The notes: a model not told the origin generated them from the sequence alone. DNA of 64,000 nt from Tenrec ecaudatus (GCF_050624435.1 NC_134542.1:108359677-108423676); one strand, 5' to 3'; positions 12,740 to 24,682 are shown, counted from the stretch's first letter. Program-made: numbers and translations.

Positions 12740-13530
12740 TCATATGGAACATTAGCCCCCTATTCCCTGCATACATTGGAGACCATGCCTTTCTTGGCAC
12801 TCCCCGGTACACTGACAGACACAGCCTTAGCATAATGAGATTCTAATATCAATAGTGATGTCTCGATGCGTGTCAGAAAGTAGTGTGTTTTCATTGTAAA
12901 CGGTAGTAATGGCATAGAGGTGGCATATGGGATCTCCTCCGGGGTCCCTGTTGCCAATCGCTGGGTCATACTCGCCTTTACCTTGCATCCTTTTGTACAC
13001 GCTCTGACACCCACCGCTTCTCCCATGCCACTCTAATCCCACTCTAGGGCCAATGGCCATGCAGAACTCACCGACAGTACTCACCATGATGCAGTTTTAG
13101 TAGGGAAGTTAACAAATCAGAATCAGTAATCAGTCAGGATGCAGTCATTACCGGCAGAAAGGTCTCTCTCCAGTCATCCGCCTTTCAGCCACGTGGTCCT
13201 CTGGCCGTGGCTCTGTGGACAGCCTGTCCTCTGTCTCACAGTCCCATAGTCTCAGTGCTGCTTGTCTAACTCGGTCCCATAGTCTCCCTGGGAGTTTCTG
13301 GTGGCTCTGATCCTGACCTCTGCCACTTCACACAGAGATCTGGAACATGCTTTTCCAGTGGTCCCGGAATTCCCCTCGACGCGTGCTCAAGGATGGCTCA
13401 TTCTTATAGCCAGGGACTGTGGTAACAAAAGCTGACCGATCCCCTCTATTAATATTACTCAGCCTTGGCTTGCCTAGTCCCACGGAATTCTTTGGTGGGA
13501 GTGACAGTGACATGCATACAAGTGCCATGT
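12740..13530. other. GC-richer unclassified segment, possible LTR or repeat
   Basis: This stretch has more CpG and balanced composition than its neighbours, with repeated phrases such as 'gtcccatagtctc' at about 13245 and 13277. I see no coding exon. It could be part of a tenrec LTR element or an old regulatory sequence. The boundaries are approximate. Confidence 0.25.
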
Positions 13531-13849
13531 TAGAAATTTCACTTTACCACAGAAGCCATTGTTCAGTACCTCAACATTTTAATATAATACACGTCATGGG
13601 GGGTGGTTTTTTTGTGAATTTTATATATGTCAGACATAATCTGCAGACCACCTGTGATGCATGTTCAAGGCATAAATTTTTATAAGTACAAAAAGCATGT
13701 AAATATCAAATATAATCTACCATCCAATGTCTTAAAACAAGTATAATCAATTGTTTTCATTACTTTTATGATAAACACACAAGTACTTTTGTATGGGCAT
13801 GTAAACAAATATATATAAATATATGTATATGAATACACACACACACACA

Positions 13850-13997
13850 GAATGGCCCTGTAGATTTACAGGCCTGTACTCTTTATGGGAAGAGAAAGCC
13901 CTATGTTTCTCCCCAGGAGACAGGCTGGGGGGTTCGCATTGCTGACCTTGTGGCTCGCAGCCCTATGTGTAACTATGGCATTACCAAAGGAGCTGCT
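13850..13997 (-). mobile_element. afrotherian tRNA-derived SINE (antisense, partial)
   Basis: The middle and head are recognisable: 'tttatgggaagagaaagccc', 'ttcgcattgctgaccttgtg' and 'taactatggcattacc'. The 3' tail is missing and is replaced by a short CA run at 13836-13850. Confidence 0.75.
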
Positions 13998-14037
13998 CAC
14001 ACACACACATGCACGCACGCACACACACACACACACA

Positions 14038-14069
<32 letters not shown>
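13998..14069. repeat. (CA)n microsatellite, interrupted
   Basis: CA repeats with CATG, CGCA and TACA interruptions lie between a SINE and a mariner remnant. The high-Cys/Val and His/Thr frames here are artefacts of it. Confidence 0.9.
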
Positions 14070-14643
14070 TGAGGGGGTGCACAAAAAGAACTGGCACTTT
14101 TTTTAACCAAGCTATGTATTTTTTAAAATTTTATAAAACAACCTAATCATTTTCAAAGTACTCTCCATTACACTTAATACATTTATCAATTCTGCAATTC
14201 CATTCTTGCAAACAATTTTACAGTTCATCTGTTTGGATGGCTGACAGCGCCTCCTCATTTTTGTTTTGTTTTGTTTTACTTCACCTCTTCTATATCATTA
14301 AATTGTTGTCCTTTCATGTCCCCCTTCATCCGTGGAAACAAAAAGAAGTTTCATGCAGCAAGGTCAAGTGAGTAAGGCTGGGCAAGAGAGACATGCTGTT
14401 TTTTTGCCAAAAAACTGGTGCACCGAGATGGCTGTGTGAACAGGTGTATTGTTGTGGTGGCAAATCCAGTCCCCCAACTGCTACAAATCAGGCCTTTTTG
14501 TCACACACCATAACACAATCTTTTCAGAACCTATAAATTGAAAGCTTGATTAATGGTCTGACCTGGTGGAAAGAACTCCAAATTTACTATCCCCCTCACA
14601 TCAGAAAAACAAATGAGCCTCAATTTATTATGGGTACCCCTCA
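14070..14643 (-). mobile_element. mariner-type transposon, internally deleted
   Basis: The ends read tgagggggtgcacaaaaag on the left and gggtacccctca on the right, consistent with mariner inverted repeats of the TGAGGGGT type. The - strand shows the C-terminal half of a mariner transposase: HNNTPVHTA at 14430-14456 (family HDNAxxHTA, so the second catalytic Asp has become Asn), then a degraded proline-rich block and a C-terminal region. Stops and the roughly 575-bp length, against about 1.3 kb usual, show it cannot encode an active enzyme. Confidence 0.75.
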
Positions 14644-14887
14644 TATTTCATATATTCTGTGATGTATATATTGTAGCTATCTGAGAGTTGGATCGTCTAG
14701 ATTAAATAAAAGGTATCTTGTACGAGTGCAAGGCTTTCAAGGCTGCTGGCATAGCCGCAGTGACAACATGAGAATTGCCCTTTTCTATTTTTCCAATGAT
14801 TCTTACGCATTTCTCTTATTTGTTTTATGATGATCCCTATGCTGGATTTGTTTTTCCTGAAATGGCAAGAAAACACATATGCTGTGA

Positions 14888-15045
14888 TTCACATGGTCAG
14901 CAGTTTGAAACCATCAGCAGCTCCATGCGAGAAAGACTGTGCTTTCAACTTCCGTGAATAGTACAGTCTCCAAAACCCACAGAAGGCTTGATATGAGTCA
15001 GCATTGACTCGGTGGCAGTGAGTTTTTGTTTGTTTGTTTTGGTTA
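14888..15045 (+). mobile_element. afrotherian tRNA-derived SINE (5'-truncated)
   Basis: Starts at 'acatggtcagcagtttgaaa' and ends 'actcggtggcagtgagtttt' with a (TTTG)n tail. The tRNA-like head is absent. Confidence 0.8.
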
Positions 15046-15303
15046 TATATCTAGGGATGAAATTTGGGATCATTATATATTGTCTTATAAGCTATTTTCA
15101 CTTTAAAATATTGTGAATTTTGGTTTCATCAAATATAATTCTAAAATATTATTTATTATTATTCTAAAATATCTAGCAACACCAATCATTTTAGGGTATG
15201 ATTATAAGATGCTTAAATATTCAATTCCACATCAGAAGGCCTTTGTTTTCAGAATTTTAATTTTCATTATAAAGAATATAGTAACACGTATCTTATTTAC
15301 ACG

Positions 15304-15470
15304 CAAAAACCAAAACTGAACTCACAGCCATTGAGTCAATACTGACTCATAGTGACCTCCTGTGGGTTTCTGAAACTGTAACTGATTACGGGAGTAGAAA
15401 GCCCAGTCTTTCTCCCATTGAGCTGCTGGTGGTTTCGAACTCCCAAAGAAAGGCTTAATCACTACACCAC
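15304..15470 (-). mobile_element. afrotherian tRNA-derived SINE (antisense)
   Basis: Antisense tail 'actcacagccattgagtcaa', body 'gagtagaaagcccagtcttt', head remnant 'taatcactacacca'. Confidence 0.85.
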
Positions 15471-15544
15471 ACACAAGGCAAAGCAAAAAGAAAACGCTTT
15501 CTGTAATATCATATAAAGCTTTATTAAATAAAAATACCAAATAT

Positions 15545-15910
15545 GAAGCTATTTTTTTCTACCATATCTTCCACCTATGCCAATATACTTCTTAAGCTGG
15601 TCTTTTCCTCTCTCTAACCCTCCCCTAAGCAGTTCTGCACCTTTTGGGGTCAGTTTTGCCTCTCTCAAGGGGCTTAAATTATGCTCTTTTTAAATGTTCT
15701 TTGAGTTTGGGGGTGGGGTGGGGTGATTCTTAAAGGGCAGGATCAGGGCTCAGTGGCTAGGTCGGGCTTTCCGGTTCTCATGGGACAGCCTTTAACAATG
15801 GCAGGTGCATTTGTGATGTAATGAAAAGGAAAGAACCCAAAAAGACTCCTTAGCACCCGGTTCTTGGCTTTCTTTTAAACCACTGCTTGTAATTAAAAAA
15901 TAAACCTGCT
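15545..15910. other. possible degraded transposase-like segment
   Basis: The block 'aaagggcaggatcagggctc' resembles a block at 30445-30475 in a probable mariner remnant, but the reading frames here are too broken to confirm a transposase. Confidence 0.2.
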
Positions 15911-15978
15911 TCTTTTTAAGTCTCTGTGATTCTCCTGTGTCTTTCAAAAAAAAGTTACACCATGGGCATTGAAAAATG

Positions 15979-16027
15979 AAAAAGAAGAAGAAGGAGGAAG
16001 AAGAAGAGGAGGAGGAGGAGGAGGAGG
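15979..16027. repeat. (GAA)n/(GAG)n purine tract
   Basis: Imperfect GAA and GAG triplets over about 49 bases, purine only on the + strand. Confidence 0.9.
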
Positions 16028-16354
16028 CTGCCCTGAACTCTGCGCTAACTTCTCTGGTTTGAATTAGACTGGCTCAGGAGATACCCTCAGAAATAAATGG
16101 GCTGATTGTTTTGCTTTTGTTGTTTTAATTGAGGAGACTGACACCCATGTACTACTGAGTCAACTTGGCTACATTCATCCATTGAGAGACAAAAAAATTC
16201 CAGTGTATCTTGTTTGAAAGAAACCTGTAAACCTGTGCATGCATGAACTGTATCCCTGGTAGCAATATGTATAATTATTATTTGGTATTTCATACCTATA
16301 TCATATCATTCCAAAGTCCAATCATGGAAATCACAATTGCTGCTACAATCAGCT

Positions 16355-17165
16355 TCCAAACATTTTTTTACACATGGACTCCTTGACATGGTCTCCCTTT
16401 ACCCCACCTCCACCACTGTACCCCATCACCCCAAACCCTAAAGAACTGCTTTCCTTCTAGGATCAATGATTCTGGGTTCTGTACACCAAAAAAGCAGAAG
16501 AGCACATAACACGGCTTCAGGAGGGTGACCTCCATGGACATAAGACCTCTTGGATACCCTCAAACATGAACAATCAAAAACTGAAGAAAACAATACAAAC
16601 CAAAACTACAGAAAATTTTGGAAACCAGATCAGGTCCAGTCTACAACATAGGGGTGCAGGGGGCATCTACTGACAAAGTTTTAACTATCGGGTCAGATTT
16701 ATGCCTTTGATCTACACTCCTCTCTCCCAAGCACTCTGCTGAGTGACCACTTTCCTTCCATTCCTCACTTTTAGGTAGGAGGAATTATCCGGAGACTTAG
16801 TTCCTGAGTAGTTCCACAAGTCAACCTGCAGCTCCCACCATTTTAGGCTCTGAAGCTCGTCCCTCCTTTGAGCTCAAATTATATGAATTCCAATCCTCAG
16901 TGATCAATGATGGTTGCTTCTTCCCTGCGGACTTCGTTGACCTCTCACTTCAATGGCTACTTGTTTGAAGACAAGCCTTTAAGACTCCAGACGATATTTT
17001 ATCTGATAGCCGGTCACCATCTAAATTCTTCCCCATATTTTGCTATAACTTAACACCCGTATTTTATGTGTGCCTTCCTGAAGGCAAGCATCAAGCAGGG
17101 CCTCGATGTGAGAACTAATTGTTCTTAAGTTGGAGCTAAGATGGAAGATGAGACCAAAATTCATC
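16355..17165 (-). mobile_element. L1 3' UTR fragment (antisense)
   Basis: Its pyrimidine-rich beginning ('actccttgacatggtctccc') parallels the start of the next L1 ('acttcttgacatcatctcct' at about 17216). Its later part contains 'agcctttaagactccagacg' and 'atctgatagccggtcaccat', the same L1 3' UTR block seen at about 2950-3020. A second, independent truncated L1 3' end. Confidence 0.7.
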
Positions 17166-17174
17166 TCTGGATCC

Positions 17175-19051
17175 ATGCTTTTTTTTTAAGTTAAAAAAAA
17201 AATTCTTTCTTGGACTTCTTGACATCATCTCCTTCTAATTACCCCTAACCTTCTCTATCCCCGCCCCCTGAAACCCTTGTTATATGTGCTTTCCATCTAG
17301 GCTCAATGTCCCTGGGTTCCATAGAGCAAAAAACAGAGAAACAAACAACACAATGCCAATAGTGACACAGCACTGAGATACACCCTAATAGGAGCAAGAG
17401 TAAGCAAAATGTAACAGAAGGACCATCACAGGATTCCCAGAATCATATGAATCTTACTTAATGCAGCATATGCATCCATGCATATGCTTAATGCAGTACA
17501 CTGCTCTTGCTAAAGCTGTGTTCTGCTTCTTCAGACACCATGTGTTTTCCAGTTACAAGTGTGTCTCAGGTAGAGTCTGGTTCACCCAGTGGAGTTCCCG
17601 TATGGGATCTCACCAATGTAGCCTCGGGAGCATGATGTGCACCCAGAAGATCCAGGATTCAGTGTCCCAGCATTTCAAGGCACACGGCCTGCCTGGGATA
17701 CACCCAGATACCCTAGATCAATTCTACCCACCTGCTGCATGCCACTATGCCACTAAAGACCTGCCCCACCTAATGTTCCCAAGAGCATCCTCAGTGTCTC
17801 TTCACCCACCTGGAGGGCAGCCCTCTCTGCCCTCCCCTCAACAGTCATACACCTGTGTTCCCTCAAATGTGACCATTCCTCTCCCCTCTCCAGTGCAGTC
17901 CCTCCCGTTAATAGGCCTCATCCATCTTACAGGGGTACCTCCCTCTTCAGGGGACCTCACCCCAGAGCCACATCGCTACCACTCAGCAGACAGCATCCCC
18001 ACCACCCCACTCCAAGCTCCCCCCTGGTATTTGATCCCAGCTGTCCCGAGGCACCCTCCAGCCAAGTGACCTACACTACACTTACCTGGAGCAGATGATG
18101 TGTGCTTCATTGGTGCTGGTCCATCGCTTTACCAGGCTCTCTGGTCCCCCTCTAGAAGACTGGATGCCCAGGGACACCTTGAGCTTGTGCCTGTTCGGTT
18201 GGTTGTTTCCACCGCAGTGGACTCGGGCAGTATTTGTCCTTTAGTGCTTGACTCACTTCACTCTTCCAGATCCCTCCAGGAGGTGAGATGTTTTGTGGTT
18301 TCATTGCTATATTTTAGGGATGCATAATAATATTCCATTGTGTGTACGTACCAGAGGGTTCTTTATTTACCATATATACTCAAGTATAAGCCAAGGCAAC
18401 TAATTTTACCAGAAAAAAATGAGCTGAAAAAATGGCTTATACTCAAATAGGTACGGTAATCCCCTCTTCTGTTGATGGGAATTTAGACTGTTTGCAGCTT
18501 CTTGCCATTGTGACCTGTGCTGTAATGAACATGGGGAGCACACGTCTGTTCATGGTCAGTTTCTTGTGTCTTTGGGGTTTATGGCCAGTAATGATATTGC
18601 TGGATCATATGGTGGTTTACTTGCCATGTTTTGGGTGTCCCCATAATGCCTTCCACAGTAACTGTGTGTATTTACAAGTCCACCAGCTGTGGATAGGAGT
18701 TCCTATCTCACCCCACCTTCTCCAACATTTGTTGTTGTCAGATTTTTTAAAATTTGGGGTAGTGTTGTGGGCATTGGGTGGTATCACACAGCTGTTATGA
18801 CTGTATTTCCGGGATGGCTAGTGATCAGGAGCCTTTCCTCATGTGTTTATTAGCCATTCGAGTGTCATTCTTTGTGAATTGTCTGTTCAGGTCCTTTGTC
18901 CACCTTCGCAGAGGCTATTAGTTTTACTCTTGCTGTAAGCTTGTAAAATTCTGTAGACTTTCGTAATTAGTCCTTTCTCTGTTATGTCATTACTAAATAT
19001 ATTTTCCAAGTCTGTGGGCCCTCTTTTTACTCTTAAAAAAGTCTTTCAAGG
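17175..19051 (-). mobile_element. L1 (near-complete, decayed): 3' UTR and ORF2 C-terminus
   Basis: The 3' end lies near the A/T-rich tract at 17180-17203. The 3' UTR fills to about 18270. ORF2 then reads on the - strand. Near 18665-18730 the frame contains CWRRWGEIGTPIHSWW, matching the L1 ORF2 C-terminal CWRGCGEIGT...WW region. A 202-codon + strand frame at 17461-18069 is antisense to the UTR and not a gene. The element continues after the insertion at 19064-20345. Confidence 0.8.
18377..18449. mobile_element. short inverted-repeat element (MITE-like) in L1
   Basis: The arms tactcaagtataagcca (18377-18393) and tggcttatactcaaata (18433-18449) are inverted copies matching at 14 of 17 positions. 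The 73-bp unit interrupts sequence otherwise collinear with the L1 ORF2/3' UTR, so it looks like an insertion. A target duplication is not certain. Confidence 0.5.
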
Positions 19052-19063
19052 AAAAGTCTTTTG

Positions 19064-20345
19064 GTGACCCAACAGCGTGCCCAAGCTATAACCCAATGTC
19101 ATTGATATTGCATGTCGGTATAATTTTGCTGAGGATCATTGGGCAATGGTCTCAGCAGTCCATTGACAAAAGAAAACATGAACAAGGGAGATCACTGCTG
19201 ATGTTAGATGGAAACAGTCTCAAAGTACAGAATACCAGAAACGTGTTGATTTGTAGTTTAATGATTACACATAGAAACTTGACTGTGTGGAAAATAAAAC
19301 ACCATGAATACTTTTGGGGTGAAAATGTTTTTTGAAGGGCATTTACATATGTAAATATATTTATATATGATGATGGGGAAATAGATCTATATGCATATAT
19401 TTATAGGGGTGTTAGTCTGGGTATTTTAGAGAAACAAATCCTGACAACATTACTAAAGACATAGGGTATAGAAGGCTGATGGTGCCCAGCTATCAAAAGA
19501 TGTAGCACCTGGTGTCTTAAAGGCTTGAAGATAAATAAGCCGCTATCTATCTGAGAAACAACAAAGTCCACATGGAAGAAGCACACCAGCCTGTGTGATC
19601 ATTAGGTGTCAATGGGATCAGGTATCAGACATCAGAGAACAAAAAAATCATATCGTTGTGAATGAGTGTGCGTGTTGTGTGGAGACTCAAAGCCCATCTC
19701 TAGGCAACAGGACATCCCCGTACAGAAGGGTCACGGGGAGGAGACAAGCCAGTCATGATGCAGTGTAGCAATGATGGAAACATACAACTTTCCTCTAGTC
19801 CTTAAATGCTTCCTCCCCACCCCACTATCATGATCCCAATTCTACCTTACAAATCCAGCTAAACCAGAGGATGTACACTGGTGCAGATAGAAACTGGAAA
19901 CAGGGAGTCCAGGACAGATGATCTCTTCAGGAACAGTGGTGAGAGTGGCGATACCGAGAGGGTGGAGGTTAGGTGGGGTAGAAAGGGGAAACCGATTATA
20001 AGGATCTACATATAACCCCCTCCCTGGGAAACAGACAACAGAAAAGTGGGTGAAGGGAGACATCAGACAGTGTAAGACATGACAAAGTAATAATAATTTA
20101 TAAACTATGAAGGGTTCATGATGGAGGAGGGGCTGGGAGGGAGGGGAAAATGAGGAGCTGATACCAAGGGCTCAAGTAGAAGGCAAATGTTTTGAGAATG
20201 ATGATGGCAACAAATGTACAAATGTGCTTTAAAAAAAGATGTATTCTATGATGAGGGCAACAAATGTACAAATGTGCTTGACACCATGGATGTATGTATG
20301 GATTGTGATGAGCGTTGTGTGAGTCCCCAATAAAATGATTTCTTA
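19064..20345 (+). mobile_element. chimeric RTE + L1 3' insertion
   Basis: Positions 19069 to about 19290 match RTE/BovB reverse-transcriptase sequence ('taacccaatgtcattgatat', 'agggagatcactgctgatgt', 'ttgactgtgtggaa'). From about 19336 the sequence is sense L1 3' UTR ('gaagggcatttac', later 'cttaaaggcttgaagataaa'), ending 'aataaaatgatttctt' plus A. A 12-base duplication aaaagtcttttg flanks the whole unit (19052-19063 and 20346-20357) inside the older antisense L1 ORF2. The RTE part lacks its own 3' end. Confidence 0.65.
20199..20280 (+). repeat. 50-bp tandem duplication in L1 3' end
   Basis: The phrase 'ggcaacaaatgtacaaatgt' occurs twice, 50 bases apart (about 20206 and 20256), while the other L1 3' ends here (near 35430) have it once. 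Confidence 0.7.
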
Positions 20346-21076
20346 AAAAGTCTTTTGATGTACACCAAGGTTTTATTTTTAGTGCTTTCCATCCATCTAT
20401 TTTATCTTCTGTGGAGTGTGTTTCTTTTGTTATTTCTGAAAGCCGGAGTATTCCTTGCACTAGGTTTCCTAGCCTTGTCCCAATTTTCTCGCTGATGATC
20501 CTGATAACTTTGTGTTTTACATTTGACCCACCTTGAGTTTGTTTTTTGTGCATGGGGTAAGATACAGGTCTTGTTCCATTCTTCTGCTGGTAGATATCCA
20601 ATTTTTCCAGCACCATTTATTGATGTGGACATTTGCTTCCCGATTAATATTTTTGTGCCTTTGCAAAAAATCAATTGTCTATATGCATATGTTTTTATTT
20701 CTGGATCTGTCCTGATCCATTGGTCTGAGTATCTACCATTATACCAGCACCAGGCTGATTACACAACTGTGTCTGTATAGTAGAATTTGAGGTCAGGTAG
20801 TGCAAGACTATTCCATTTGTTCTTCCTCTGGAGGAGTTCTTTGCCTGTCCTGGCCTTCTTCCCTTTCCGTATGAAGTTGGTAATCAGCTTTTCCCTTTCT
20901 TTGAAGAATGATGCTGGAATGTGAGTCAAATTGTATTGAATTCGTAGATTCCTTTAGGTAGTAGGGATATTTTCACAATATTGAGTCGTTTGATCCATAA
21001 ACAAGGAATATGCTTCTATTTTTTATAGATCCCTTTTGGATTCTTTTAGTAATGTTCTGTTATTTGCTTCATACAG

Positions 21077-21080
<4 letters not shown>

Positions 21081-21111
<31 letters not shown>
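21081..21111. repeat. (GT)n microsatellite
   Basis: About 15 GT units inside the antisense L1 ORF2. Confidence 0.95.
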
Positions 21112-21113
<2 letters not shown>

Positions 21114-24100
21114 TAGGTTTATTCCTAGGTATTTCAGCTTCTGTGTGGCTATTTTGAATGGTACTGATTCCTTGATATCTTTTTCTGTATTTCTATCGCT
21201 GGAACTAGAAGTCCAATTGATTTCTGTTTGTTAATCTTGTATCCTGATTCTCTACTAATTCCTATCTTGTTTCCAGCATTCCTATTGCGGACCCCTTAGG
21301 ATTCTCCATATATAAAATCATATTGTCTGCAAAGAGCAAAAGTTTCATTTCTTTACCCAAGTGTACATATTTTGATATCTTGTCATTGTCTTATGGCATT
21401 GGCTATGACTTCCAACACAATATTGAATAGAAGTGGGGCCACTAATAAAAGTATTTAAAATAAAAAAAAAGAAGTGGAGTAAGGGACATCCTTGTCGGAT
21501 TCCCTTATTCAGTGGAAATGTTTTCAGCTTTTCTCCATTGAATGTAATATCAGTTGTTGTTTTTTATATATGGCTTTTATTGTATTGAGGATTTCCCTAC
21601 TAATCCTATGTTCTTGAGAATCTTTATGAGGTATGGGTTTTGAATGTTATCTAATGCTTTTTCTGCATCACTTGATATGATCAAATGGTTCTTGTCCTTT
21701 CCTTTTTTGATGTGATGGATTACTTTAATTGTTTTATAATGTTGAACCTAGATCACTGGTATGAATCATACTTGGTCATGATGTAATATATTTTTGATAT
21801 GTTGTTGGAATTTTATTGGCAAGACTTTGTTGAGGATTTTTGCATCTATATTTATGATAGATATCAGTCTGTGATTCTCTATCCTTGTAGGGTGTTTGCC
21901 TGATTTGGGTATCAGGGTTATGCTGGTTTCATAGGATGAGTGCTATCCCTATCCATATCCTGGAAGAGTTTGTGTAGGTTTGGTGTCATCTCTTTTCTGA
22001 ATGCTTGGTGGAATTCTCCTGTGAAACCGTCTGGACCAGGCTTTTGTTTTAGTTAGTAGTTTCTTGATGACCTTGTCTAGTTCTTAATTTCCATATGCAT
22101 TAATTTGGGGAGAGAGTGGACTTCTAGGTATTTGTCCATGTCCTCCAAATTATTGAATTTGTTGGAATACAGCCTTTCATAGTACTGCATTTTTGTTTCA
22201 TTATGGCCTATTGTGATTTCCAATCTCATCCGTAATTGTGGATATTGAAATCTACTCCTTTTCCTTTGTTAAGTTTTGCTAGTGGTTTGTCAATTTTATT
22301 GATATTTTCAAAGAACCAAATTTTTGTTCTGTTGATTATTTCCATTGCCTTGTTTTCCAGTTCATGCATCTCCACTCTAATTTTTATTATTTATTTTCTT
22401 TTATTTTCTTTTGCTGTTGACTCTGTTCTAGCTGCTGGAGGTATTGAGGTAAGGTGCTGACCCTAACACTCTCCTTTTTTTTCATGTGTACATTTATTGC
22501 TTTAAATGACTCTGATAACTGCCATTGCTGTGTCCCATAAATTTTGGTAAATTTTATTGTCATTCTCATTGGTGTCTAGGAATTCCTAATTTCCTCTCTA
22601 ATTTGGGATAATACCCATTCTTTTTTTTGAGAAAAGTGCTATTAAGTCTCCAAGTATTTGCCTTTTTAATTTTGTTCTTTCTATTGTTGATTTCCAGGTT
22701 TATGGCTCTGTGGGTAGAGAAGGTGGTTTAACTGATATCTATGCGTTTGAATTTTATCAAGCTTGCCTTGTGTCCCAGTGAGTGGTCTATTTTGAGTGTG
22801 AGTCATGTGCATTGAAGAAGAATGTGTAAATTTTTTTGCTCTTGGAGAGGTCTGAAAATGTAAAGGAGGTCGAGTTGTTCAATTGTGTTGTCCAGCACTT
22901 CAGTTTCTTTATTGAGTTTCTTACCCATTGATATATCTTTCTTTGAGAGACATCATCTGCTATAATTGTTGAGTAATTTCCTTTCATCTCTATGAGGATG
23001 TCATTGATGAATTTTGAAGGTCTTTTGTTGGGTGCATATATGTTTATTATAGATATGGGTTTTTTGGTCAACTGATATCTAGAGCTGTATGTAGTTCCCA
23101 TTTTAGTTTCTCATTGTGTCATGTAACTTGAGGTCTGTTTTGTCAGAGATTAGTATTTCCACCCCTGCTCTTATTTTTTATTCCAATAGCTTGGTAAATT
23201 TTCTGTCATCCTTCGACTCAATCAATTTTTGTCTGTGAGTTTGAGATGTGTCTCTTGAGGACAACAGATTGATAGATTTTGTTGTTTAATTTAGTGGGCT
23301 ACTCTTGGTCTTTTAATAGATGACATTCAATGTAATTAGATTTAAAGGGAGATTCGTTGCTGTCATCTCATATTATTTGTATTTGATATTTTCCTGTTTT
23401 TCCTTTTATATGGTGGTGTGCAGGAGTGAGGAATTTATTCTTGTCTTCATTTCTCCATTGGATCTGTAATATTTTGAGTTGTATTGTCAGTGTGTTGGTT
23501 TCTGGGTGGTTTTACACCCTGTGGTGGTCTCATATTTGTGTGCTGTGGTTGTTGATTTTCTGCCCATAAGGGACTGGAAAGTATCTTTTGTAAAGCTGGT
23601 TTTTTACAAATACTCTAAATGTTTCTTTATTTGAGAAAACATCAATTACTCCCTCAAATTTGGTGGAGAGCTTTGCTGGAGAAAGTATTTGGGGATTGAA
23701 GTTGTCTTTCAATTTTTGGAATATGTTACTCCAGTTTCTTCTTTCGTACATGGTCTCTGCGGAGAGGTCTGAGCTTATTCTTACCTGTTTACCTTTATAT
23801 GTAACTGCGTTTTTATATCTAGATGCTTTAATGATTGTCTCCTTTCCATGAAATTGGATAATTTACTACTAAATGTATTGATGTGTTTTTGGGGGGCTTG
23901 AATCTAAACGGTGTTTTCTCTGCCTCCTGAATGGCTATTTTCTTCTCCTTTGGAATATTGGGAAATTTTCTTCCAAGAATTCCCTTATTATTTTTACTGT
24001 AGGCTTTTTTTATTTCCTCCTGCTCAGGGACCCTAATAATTTGAATAAGTTTTCACTTTGTGGAATCCCACATCATTCACAGTCTTTTGCTATTTTTTGT

Positions 24101-24555
24101 TTGTTTGTTTGTTTGATTGTTTTTCTTATTTGCTGAACTTTTCTTGGTTCATTGATTTGGTTATCCACGTCTTCCATTCTACTAATGAGATCATTCACCT
24201 TTTTCTTCATCTCTGCTACATCATTCCGTATCTCCTGGATTTCCCTTCAATATGAAGCTTCTAGTATCTCTATTGTTTCCATCAGTTTTCAGGATCCATC
24301 CCCTAATTCCTTGTAAAGCCCTGAGCAGCATTCTTATGCATTCTTTCTCTGGCAGTTTAAGGGCTTCTTCGTCTGTGTAAACCATTGTGTTTGGGTCATC
24401 TTCAGTAATTAGTTTTTATTTCTCTAGATTTTTTAAGGTTTCTGCTGGTGTTGACTGTTGTTTGTGCTGCATCCTGGTTGAGGTGAAGGTGTTATATAGT
24501 CTTCTGGGGTGAGTGCGTGTGTGTTGGGGGAGAGGGGGTTAGTAGCAGAGTGTGG

Positions 24556-24682
24556 CTTGTTAGGTTAGGGTCTCCCAGATAGGTGCTGAAAACATACTGT
24601 GTGTAGATGAGGAGGGCTTGTTAGGTTAGGGTCTCCCAGATAGGTGCTGGAAAACATACTGTGTGTAGATGAGGAGGGAGTG
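24556..24682. repeat. tandem duplication in L1 5' UTR
   Basis: A unit of about 62 bases beginning 'ggcttgttaggttagggtct' and ending 'gtagatgaggagg' occurs twice in direct tandem with almost no differences. Such 5' UTR repeats (monomer-like) are known in some mammalian L1 families. Confidence 0.85.

Noticed and set aside
13866..14106. Cys/Val-rich and His/Thr-rich ORFs
   Set aside because: They are translations of the (CA)n array and flanking SINE.
17461..18069. 202-codon + strand ORF rich in Pro, Ser and His
   Set aside because: It is antisense to the pyrimidine-rich 3' UTR of a - strand L1. The proline-rich character comes from that base bias.
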